Shown in pieces: positions 1 to 5,029 of a DNA stretch of 5,437 nucleotides. Below the pieces are notes generated by a model. It saw only the letters and a list, made by a program, of their open reading frames with translations, was not told where the DNA came from and ran no database searches. This DNA comes from Candidatus Adiutrix sp. (GTDB lineage: Bacteria > Desulfobacterota > Desulfarculia > Adiutricales > Adiutricaceae). How positions within the stretch are numbered: position 1 is the stretch's first letter; the number at the start of each line of letters is the position of its first letter. Both the position numbers and the translations under genes were made by a program. The stretch spans positions 1-5,437 of the forward strand of contig JAISRV010000154.1 in the NCBI GenBank assembly GCA_031273445.1. Direction: 5' to 3'.

Positions 1-1074
1 TATAGAAAAGACGGCCTCATTGAAGGCGCCCTTTTGCTGATCCGTTCCGGCGTCGTCTCCGGCTGTGTGCCGCTAGAATCGACCGGCGGCGGCGAAACCG
101 AATTCAGCGAGGCCGCGGCCAGTTTCCTGAGCCAGTATTACAGCGCCGGGCATTTTGTGCCTGATGAAGTGCTGTTGCCGGAAAGCGGCCTGGATGACGG
201 CGAAACCCTGGAGCAATGGCTGTCTTCGCTCAAGGGGCGGGCGGTCAAACTTGTCGTCCCCCAGAAGGGCGACCGTTTGAAGATCGTGAGCATGGCCGGC
301 GAAAACGCCAGAGCGGCTCTTGAAGAACGCTTGGGACGCCTAGGGCGGACCAGCGGCGCCCTGGTGGAACTGAAATCCAGGTTAAACCTGGAAAAAATGC
401 CGCATCGGCTGGAATGTTTTGACCTGGCCCATATGCAAGGGCGCGACGCGGCGGCCGGCTTGGTGGTCATGGAAGACGGCGAATGGAAAAAAAGCCAATA
501 TCGCCGTTTCAGAATAAAGCAGGCTAAGGGCGGCGACGACTACGGAGGCATGCGTGAAGTGGTGGCTCGCCGATTCGGCCACGAGGACTGGGCCTGGCCA
601 GACCTTCTGCTCATAGACGGCGGCAGAGGACAGTTGGCCTTCGCCTTAGCCGCTTTTGAAGAATTGGGCCTAAAACCTCCGCCTGTGGCCGCTATCGCCA
701 AGATCAGACAGGAAGGTGAGATCGACCGCGTCTTTCTGCCCGGCCGTAAAAACCCGGCCGACCTAAAAGCCGGCTCACCGGCTCTGCTGTTGCTTTCACG
801 GTTACGTGACGAGGCCCACCGTTACGTCGGAGTTTACCATCACCAACTTCAGGCCAAAAGCTTTTTAAGCAGCCCCCTTCTGACCGTGCCCGGCCTGGGA
901 GAAGCCAAGCGACGGAAGCTTTTGAATCACTTCGGCTCTCTGGAAAGCCTGATTGTGGCCGCCGATGACGATGTGTTGAAGGTGATCGCGCTTTCTCCCG
1001 AAGGTCTGATAAAATTACGGGAAGTTCTCAAAATTTGGGAGAAATCGGCGGATGCGACAGCCGCCGCAGAATAA
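1..1074 (+). CDS. uvrC: UvrABC excinuclease subunit C, C-terminal part (5' end outside window)
   Basis: UvrC makes the dual incisions around a DNA lesion after UvrA/UvrB have located it. The frame is open from base 1, so the gene began upstream; 357 codons are present, against roughly 600 in a whole UvrC, and the GIY-YIG nuclease and UvrB-binding UVR regions are therefore missing. What remains is the RNase H-like endonuclease domain: CFDLAHMQGRD with its Asp at residue 141 of this fragment, GGDDYGGMREVVARRF, LLIDGGRGQL with Asp 206, and SPALLLLSRLRDEAHR with His 273. These match the catalytic Asp/Asp/His positions known for the family. A helix-hairpin-helix DNA-binding end follows (VPGLGEAKRRKLLNHFGSL). 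The second hairpin, usually VPGIS-like, reads VIALSPEGL here and has lost its glycine. The family call is secure; the weak second HhH may be natural divergence. The first ATG-independent start visible (TTG at 34) is internal and not the real start. Confidence 0.97.
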   Translation, partial: YRKDGLIEGALLLIRSGVVSGCVPLESTGGGETEFSEAAASFLSQYYSAGHFVPDEVLLPESGLDDGETLEQWLSSLKGRAVKLVVPQKGDRLKIVSMAGENARAALEERLGRLGRTSGALVELKSRLNLEKMPHRLECFDLAHMQGRDAAAGLVVMEDGEWKKSQYRRFRIKQAKGGDDYGGMREVVARRFGHEDWAWPDLLLIDGGRGQLAFALAAFEELGLKPPPVAAIAKIRQEGEIDRVFLPGRKNPADLKAGSPALLLLSRLRDEAHRYVGVYHHQLQAKSFLSSPLLTVPGLGEAKRRKLLNHFGSLESLIVAADDDVLKVIALSPEGLIKLREVLKIWEKSADATAAAE

Positions 1075-1176
1075 GACGAACCTATCGTCGACCTGCAGGA
1101 AGAAGCCGCCGCGCCGGCGGGATTCGACCGCTCCAGTCAATAATATAGCTTGATCGGCTTGGCTGTCTGGGTCGTA

Positions 1177-1206
1177 GCTGGGCAAAAAATGTGATTTTTG
1201 TCCAGC
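1177..1206 (+). repeat. 12-bp inverted repeat / RNA hairpin downstream of uvrC
   Basis: The left arm GCTGGGCAAAAA (1177-1188) pairs with TTTTTGTCCAGC (1195-1206) over 12 positions with a single G.U pair, around the six-base loop ATGTGA. A competing pairing exists: CTTGGCTG at 1158-1165 is exactly complementary to CAGCCAAG at 1203-1210, and these use the same bases 1203-1206. The U-run lies inside the stem rather than after it, so this is not a standard intrinsic terminator. It may be part of the structured 3' end of the uvrC mRNA, or of a small RNA ending at the terminator near 1275. The pairing is seen directly; any function is inference. Confidence 0.6.
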
Positions 1207-1230
1207 CAAGGGCCTTTTAGACGCCTCAAC

Positions 1231-1275
1231 CAGTCGTTTCGCTCCGTCGCCACTCTCCGGGAGCGACTGCTTTTT
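1231..1275 (+). terminator. Probable Rho-independent terminator for uvrC
   Basis: CGCTCC (1240-1245) pairs with GGAGCG (1260-1265), and the stem continues as CAGT (1231-1234) with ACTG (1266-1269) after a five-base bulge. The stem is followed directly by CTTTTT (1270-1275) and then A-rich sequence. A GC-rich stem followed by a U-run is the usual intrinsic terminator layout. The 14-base loop and the bulge make it less than ideal. It lies about 155 bases beyond the uvrC stop. Confidence 0.6.
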
Positions 1276-1331
1276 AAAAATATTCGTTTATACCTGAGAA
1301 GTGCTGATATTTCAGGTCGTCCACTTTTCCC

Positions 1332-1397
1332 TTGCGGCATTTTATATCTCATGTTATTATTATCTGGCTTGTTAAGCAACAGCAACATACTTAATAT
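1332..1397 (+). promoter_or_regulatory. Candidate sigma-70-type promoter(s) for the cyclase gene
   Basis: Two weak hexamer pairs lie in the AT-rich stretch. The first is TTGCGG (1332-1337) with TATTAT (1355-1360) at 17 bases. The second is TTGTTA (1369-1374) with TAATAT (1392-1397), also at 17 bases. Neither is close to consensus in both boxes, and AT-rich DNA yields such matches by chance, so at most one is likely to be real. Either would give a leader of roughly 140-180 nt. Confidence 0.3.
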
Positions 1398-1460
1398 CCG
1401 CCTAAAAAAACACAGGGCGGCCATTGGCGGTTATGTCGCCGCAAGTGTAAATATTCATAG

Positions 1461-1473
1461 TATGTTGAACATA
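1461..1473. promoter_or_regulatory. 13-bp perfect palindrome, candidate operator
   Basis: TATGTT and AACATA form perfect arms around one central G. The site lies about 70 bases upstream of the cyclase start and downstream of the candidate promoter boxes. Extra AACATA half-sites occur in the same orientation at 1384-1389 and 1564-1569, the latter inside the coding region. A perfect palindrome near a signalling gene suggests a dimeric regulator, but I do not recognise the motif and chance remains possible in AT-rich DNA. Confidence 0.35.
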
Positions 1474-1542
1474 AATCACAGATTCCCGACTTGACCCGTC
1501 CTGACTGCGCCCGCTTTGCCCAGGGCGCGTCTTCAGGCGTCA

Positions 1543-2625
1543 ATGCTGAACAATAACGATTTCAACATACCCATTCCGGATACAGCGACCGATGACCTTA
1601 CAGAGGAATTGGCGCAGTCATATACTGTGGTCAAGAAGCTCCTGCCTTTCATGGTCAAGCGAGGCATCCCGGCTTCACCAAAAAATTATCGCCTTTTTTA
1701 CGATTATCTCCTTTACTCCAACCCGGATCTCAATAAAACCATAAATGAACTGCTGGAGCACAACGCCAAATTTTACAACAAATTATCCGTGCGTCTCTAT
1801 GACCACTTTTACAACAACGAAACCTTTGAAATGAAGGCCGCGGCCATAAACAAAGCCGCCGCAGATTTCATAGACATGAGCGCGGAGCTGGAAAACGGCC
1901 TTTCCATGGCCTTCAGCCAGACCAGCCATTACCAGAAAGTTCTTACCGACAGTTCAAAACAGATGACCGAAGTCGCCACTTCCGACGAACTGCAGCCGGT
2001 GTTGGATGAACTGCTGAGCGAGACGGAAACGGCCATCGCCGCCAACGACGACCTTTTTTCGCGCATAAGCGAAGCCAACCAGATTATTGCTTCACTGAAG
2101 GCGGAATTGAAAAACCAGACCAATTTGGCCAAGATCGACGAACTGACCAAACTCCACAACCGCCGGCATTTTCATGCCGAAGCTCCCCGCCTTATGAATC
2201 TGGCCGCAAGAGAGACATTGCCTCTTTCGGTCATTATGTTGGATCTGGATTTTTTCAAACGCATAAATGACGCCTGGGGGCACGCTTACGGCGACAAAGT
2301 TCTGGTCATCTGCGCCGCCGCCATCCGCGCCGCCGGCGAAGAAGACGCCATGGCCGTGCGAATGGGAGGCGAAGAATTTCTGCTAATGTGCCCGCGGCTG
2401 AATCTGCATCAGGCGGCGGTCAAAGCCGAAGAAATACGCCTGGCCATACAAAACACCGACATCACCGTACGCGGCGAGCGCCTGCCGGTAACCATCAGCG
2501 CCGGGGTGGCGCAATACGTTCCCGGAGAGGATCTCAAAACCTTTGTCGACCGTGCCGACAAAGCGCTCTACCAAGCCAAGCATGAAGGGCGCAACACCGT
2601 GCGTATGGCCGTGGTCGCCAAATAA
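1543..2625 (+). CDS. GGDEF-family diguanylate cyclase, soluble, GGEEF active site
   Basis: This 360-residue protein should make the second messenger cyclic di-GMP from two GTP. The start chosen is the ATG at 1543; the frame stays open to a TTG at 1516, but the extra residues look non-conserved and a weak AGG lies just ahead of the ATG. Residues about 30-71 form a helical module (PFMVKRGIPASPKNYRLFYDYL) of a type often seen in front of GGDEF domains in proteobacteria, with no named function known to me. Helical linker sequence follows to about 198. The GGDEF domain starts at DELTKLHNRR (199-208) and has the metal-binding MLDLDFFKRIND segment (Asp 234) and the active-site loop GGEEF (275-279), so it should be catalytic. 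The inhibitory I-site RxxD, expected five residues before GGEEF, reads EEDA. No signal peptide or membrane segment is visible, so it is probably cytoplasmic. The gene appears to be transcribed alone. Confidence 0.93.
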   Translation: MLNNNDFNIPIPDTATDDLTEELAQSYTVVKKLLPFMVKRGIPASPKNYRLFYDYLLYSNPDLNKTINELLEHNAKFYNKLSVRLYDHFYNNETFEMKAAAINKAAADFIDMSAELENGLSMAFSQTSHYQKVLTDSSKQMTEVATSDELQPVLDELLSETETAIAANDDLFSRISEANQIIASLKAELKNQTNLAKIDELTKLHNRRHFHAEAPRLMNLAARETLPLSVIMLDLDFFKRINDAWGHAYGDKVLVICAAAIRAAGEEDAMAVRMGGEEFLLMCPRLNLHQAAVKAEEIRLAIQNTDITVRGERLPVTISAGVAQYVPGEDLKTFVDRADKALYQAKHEGRNTVRMAVVAK

Positions 2626-2705
2626 ATAAAGCGGCCCCGCGGCGCCTGAATCCCCTCCTTTAGATCGGCAGCGCTTCCCAATGTCCTGTTTAACGTATTT
2701 AAAGA

Positions 2706-2735
2706 TTGACTCCCCACGGCTTTAACCGATACAAT
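2706..2735 (+). promoter_or_regulatory. Probable sigma-70-type promoter of the SseB-like gene
   Basis: TTGACT (2706-2711) and TACAAT (2730-2735) are each five of six matches to the consensus hexamers and are 18 bases apart. Transcription would begin near 2742, giving a leader of about 140 nt before the ATG at 2884. The leader contains a hairpin, TTCCGC/GCGGAA at 2781-2800 with an 8-base loop, and CCGGA/TCCGG just after it. No clear intrinsic terminator is visible for the cyclase gene between 2626 and this promoter; a short GCGG-CC-CCGC hairpin right after its stop lacks a U-run. Confidence 0.55.
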
Positions 2736-2883
2736 AACCAGCGATATTTTACGTTGCGAATGGATTCCCGGTTGAACTTGTTCCGCGGCGCCCGGCGGAA
2801 AGGCCGGATGTTTCCCGCTCCGGACCACTAACGGGGAAGAACCGACCTTGGCCTTCTCCCCTTGAGCATAAAGAGGACAAAAG

Positions 2884-4206
2884 ATGACAGATGGGGGACG
2901 CCGCCTGGAAGAGGCTCTGAAAAAGGCCCAAACCGACCCGGAAGCGCGGATGGATTTCTACCGGCTTCTACTGGATTCAAAAGTATATGTGGCCGGAGAA
3001 AAAGAGAGGAAAGGCGCTAACGGCGGAGAGCCCCATACCCATATAAAGCAATGGACGCAGCGGGACGGCTCGCTGGCCATGCCTTTTTTCGCCACGGTCG
3101 GGTCTTTTAAGGAAACTCTGGGCGAAAGCGAATCATACGTTTTGATTCCGGTCATAGATCTCTTCAGAATGGCCGGCGAAGCCACGCTGGTCATGACTAC
3201 GCCCGACGGCGCCAAAGATTTCAAGCCGCCGGAGGTGGCCTCTATACTGGCTTCGCTCGTCCCTAAAGATCCCGTCAGCGCGGCGCTTCAGAAAGCCATT
3301 CAAAACCCGGGCGGCCGCCCCGCCTTTTATAACGCGCTGATCAACGCCAAAGTCTATGTCTTCGGCGGCAACGGCGAAACGCTGGAGGAAGGCCGGACGG
3401 AAGAAAAACATTTGACGCTGGCCAATGGGGATAAACTTTCCTTCGCCGCCTGGACCCATCCTTCCATTGAAGGCCCGGTGACGCCGTTTTTTTCTTCCCT
3501 GGAACTTCTTAACCGGGCCGCCAGACAGGAGGGCACGCATTACATGGCCTTCCTGGGGATGGACTTCCTCAAAATGGCCGCCGGCCTCGGCCGCCCCTTG
3601 ATCCTGAATCCCGGCTATGAGTTCAACCACCTTTTCTCCGTTGAAGAGGTTGAACATATCATAAAAGCTTCGAAGATGAATCAGGCGGTGGAACGGGCGC
3701 TGAAACCCGGCCTTAAAGTTCTTTTCAGCCAGCCGGAAAATTATCCCTATGCCATAGTCGATGCCCTGTGCGATTTTCTGCCTGACCACCCCGCGGTTGC
3801 GGCCGCCTATATTACGGTGATGCGCGAAGCGGCGGCTGAAGCCCCGCCGATTTTAGTCATCGGTTTTGAAGCCGACGACGAAGGTGAAGTCGTTAAAATG
3901 TTTTCGGCGGCCGGCGAGCTGGTCAAAAACCATGAGAAAGAAGGCCAGACCGTGGACTTCGCGCTGGTTCGCCCCGGCGAAGAAGGCGTCAGCCGACATT
4001 TCCTCGAAAACGCGGAGCCGTTCTACCGCCGGAAGCTGGTCAAAACGCCCCAGGCGCCCCAAAAGGCCTCGTCCGCGAAAAATGAACAGGAGCGGCCGGA
4101 AATTAGGCCAGGCTTTTTAGGCCGCCTCAAAAAAATTTTCAGCGGCCGCCGCCCCCCCAGCGGACCTTCTCTCCCTGATTCCGACGGTCAGAAGACAAAA
4201 CCTTAA
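2884..4206 (+). CDS. SseB-family protein with two N-terminal SseB domains and one C-terminal SseB domain
   Basis: This 440-residue protein has three parts. Residues about 5-125 and 131-262 are two copies of the SseB N-terminal type domain. Each begins with a helix and a FYxxLLxxKVYV-like strand (FYRLLLDSKVYVAG at 25-38; FYNALINAKVYVFG at 148-161), followed by a PFF segment. The second copy keeps the LNPG motif (LILNPGYEF, 239-247) and an EEVEHII helix; the first has lost LNPG and reads TTPDG. Residues about 270-385 look like the SseB C-terminal domain (HPAVAAAYITVM, then a PFYRR end). The tail is basic and proline-rich, with a short amphipathic stretch, GFLGRLKKIFS (410-420). SseB was named for an enhanced serine sensitivity phenotype in E. 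coli and its biochemical role is not settled, so no reaction is assigned. The ATG has a good ribosome-binding site (AGAGG, 2872-2876, 7-base spacing). No signal peptide is visible. Confidence 0.8.
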   Translation: MTDGGRRLEEALKKAQTDPEARMDFYRLLLDSKVYVAGEKERKGANGGEPHTHIKQWTQRDGSLAMPFFATVGSFKETLGESESYVLIPVIDLFRMAGEATLVMTTPDGAKDFKPPEVASILASLVPKDPVSAALQKAIQNPGGRPAFYNALINAKVYVFGGNGETLEEGRTEEKHLTLANGDKLSFAAWTHPSIEGPVTPFFSSLELLNRAARQEGTHYMAFLGMDFLKMAAGLGRPLILNPGYEFNHLFSVEEVEHIIKASKMNQAVERALKPGLKVLFSQPENYPYAIVDALCDFLPDHPAVAAAYITVMREAAAEAPPILVIGFEADDEGEVVKMFSAAGELVKNHEKEGQTVDFALVRPGEEGVSRHFLENAEPFYRRKLVKTPQAPQKASSAKNEQERPEIRPGFLGRLKKIFSGRRPPSGPSLPDSDGQKTKP

Positions 4207-4209
4207 AGT

Positions 4210-4234
4210 GGCGTCAAATATTGACACAGACGCC
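4210..4234. promoter_or_regulatory. Two nested inverted repeats over the -35 box, candidate operator
   Basis: An outer pair, GGCGTC (4210-4215) and GACGCC (4229-4234), encloses an overlapping inner pair, GTCAA (4213-4217) and TTGAC (4221-4225), spaced by ATA. Both are perfect and share almost the same centre. The inner right arm is the first five bases of the -35 hexamer TTGACA, so a protein bound here would compete with RNA polymerase. The outer repeat could also form a hairpin at the end of the upstream SseB-like mRNA, but no U-run follows it. Confidence 0.5.
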
Positions 4235-4252
4235 TGTTAGAGGCTATATAAT
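4221..4252 (+). promoter_or_regulatory. Probable promoter of the cbiC-cbiD operon
   Basis: A perfect -35 hexamer TTGACA (4221-4226) is followed by TATATAAT (4245-4252). Read as TATATA the spacing is 18 bases, with a poorer -10; read as the perfect TATAAT (4247-4252) the spacing is 20, which is longer than usual. Transcription would start near 4257-4260, leaving a leader of about 115 nt before cbiC. The long spacing suggests that activity may need an activator or DNA bending, but this is inference. Confidence 0.6.
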
Positions 4253-4274
4253 TATAGAAGGCGGCCATGTTTGA

Positions 4275-4305
4275 GCGGGAAACGCCGCGCCCGGCATTTT
4301 CCCGC
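4275..4305 (+). promoter_or_regulatory. Strong hairpin in the cbiC leader RNA
   Basis: GCGGGAAA (4275-4282) pairs perfectly with TTTCCCGC (4298-4305). Inside it, GCCG (4284-4287) pairs with CGGC (4292-4295) around a CGCC tetraloop, leaving only a small 1x2 internal loop. That makes about 12 paired positions. An outer GGCG (4260-4263)/CGCC (4307-4310) pairing could close a larger structure. No U-run follows, so it does not look like a terminator. I found no B12-box-like GCCACTG sequence, so it is not a recognisable cobalamin riboswitch. It may protect the 5' end or control translation. Confidence 0.5.
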
Positions 4306-4360
4306 ACGCCGTATAACTCCGCAACCTTCATACTCCTAAATGCCGCTTTTAAATCCAAAA

Positions 4361-4366
4361 AAAGGA
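4361..4366 (+). promoter_or_regulatory. Ribosome-binding site deciding the cbiC start
   Basis: AAAGGA lies 6 bases before the ATG at 4373. The in-frame upstream ATG at 4340 has no purine-rich site at a suitable distance and would place AAAGGA inside the coding sequence, so 4373 is preferred. Confidence 0.75.
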
Positions 4367-4372
4367 CGCAAT

Positions 4373-5029
4373 ATGAACATAGACTGGAACATGCAACCCA
4401 AAGTGATTGAAGACCGCAGCTTTTCGCTCATAGCCGCGGAAGCCGGCTCCCATAACTGGAATAAAGAGGAATGGACGATTATTCAGCGCCTGGTCCATAC
4501 CAGCGCCGACTTCGATTACGTCTCGGACACGATCATCAGCCCCGGCGCCATTGAGGCCGGAGTCGCGGCTATACGCGAGGGCGCGACCATAGTCACCGAC
4601 ACCAAAATGGCTCTTTGCGGCATCAACATCGCCCGCATGAACGCCTACGGCAACCGCCTGGTCTGCCTCATTTCCGATGAAAGAACTCAAAGGCGGGCGC
4701 GAGAAACAGGAACCACCCGCGCTCTGGCCGCGGTTGATCTGGTTTGCGATCTCTTCTTTAAAAGCAGCGGCGCCGGTGGCCTCTGGGTGGTCGGCAACGC
4801 CCCCACCGCCCTGTTCCGCCTTATTGAAAAAATGAAAAACGAGCCGGAATGGCCCAAGCCTCTTCTGGTGGTGGGTCTGCCGGTGGGTTTCGTCAACGCC
4901 AGCGAGTCAAAAGCCGCCCTGGCTCAGAGTGATTTCAATTACATCACCAATCGGGGGCGCAAAGGCGGCTCCAATGTGGCGGCCTCCGTCATAAACGCCC
5001 TGGCGGAACTGGCCAATGCCCGCGATTGA
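4373..5029 (+). CDS. cbiC: Precorrin-8X / cobalt-precorrin-8 methylmutase
   Basis: CbiC (CobH in the aerobic route) moves the methyl group from C11 to C12 of the corrin ring to give (cobalt-)hydrogenobyrinate/cobyrinate, a late step of cobalamin synthesis in the cytoplasm. The 218-residue protein is of normal family length. It shows RLVHTSADFDY with the catalytic-type His 42, TDTKMALCGI (75-84), GNAPTALF (141-148), LPVGFVNASESK (169-180) and GRKGGSNVAAS (195-205), all strongly conserved in the family. It is followed by cbiD with a 14-base overlap, so I name it cbiC for the oxygen-independent pathway rather than cobH. The start at 4373 is set by AAAGGA just upstream. The gene sits behind its own promoter and a structured leader. 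Nothing looks broken or missing. Confidence 0.96.
   Translation: MNIDWNMQPKVIEDRSFSLIAAEAGSHNWNKEEWTIIQRLVHTSADFDYVSDTIISPGAIEAGVAAIREGATIVTDTKMALCGINIARMNAYGNRLVCLISDERTQRRARETGTTRALAAVDLVCDLFFKSSGAGGLWVVGNAPTALFRLIEKMKNEPEWPKPLLVVGLPVGFVNASESKAALAQSDFNYITNRGRKGGSNVAASVINALAELANARD

Larger units (their letters stand above)
1075..1542. other. Intergenic region between uvrC and the cyclase gene
   Basis: This gap of 468 bases holds no convincing gene. Its left part (to about 1275) is GC-rich and rich in inverted repeats: a small CCGCC/GGCGG hairpin at 1106-1120, a 12-bp hairpin at 1177-1206 and a probable terminator at 1231-1275. Its right part is clearly AT-richer than the coding regions, as expected for promoter DNA, and has an ACCTGA...TCAGGT inverted repeat (1292-1317, 14-nt spacer) and a 13-bp palindrome at 1461-1473. 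Short open frames exist on both strands (for example 1198-1494 + and 1137-1424 -), but they run across the terminator hairpin, have no recognisable protein character and lack good ribosome-binding sites. Confidence 0.7.

Noticed and set aside
1088..1100. A 13-base stretch with adjacent SalI and PstI sites identical to part of a common cloning polylinker
   Set aside because: No neighbouring polylinker sites follow on either side and the surrounding sequence looks native, so a chance match is more likely than vector contamination.
1111..1140. A GATTCGACC stretch resembling a tRNA T-loop
   Set aside because: The flanking bases do not form a five-pair T-stem, and no D-arm, anticodon arm or acceptor stem could be placed.
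1137..1494. Short open frames on both strands (1198-1494 + and 1137-1424 -)
   Set aside because: They cross the terminator hairpin and AT-rich promoter-like DNA, have no recognisable domains and overlap each other.
3133..3789. A 218-codon open frame on the minus strand
   Set aside because: It lies wholly antisense to the SseB-like gene, which has clear domain matches; the open frame is explained by the codon pattern of the real gene.
2884..4206. Relation to the type III secretion translocon protein SseB of Salmonella
   Set aside because: Only the name is shared. The domains here are those of the enhanced-serine-sensitivity SseB family and no secretion genes are nearby.
4253..4372. Cobalamin riboswitch before cbiC
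   Set aside because: The leader is too short and no B12-box-like sequence is visible; only an unassigned hairpin can be supported.
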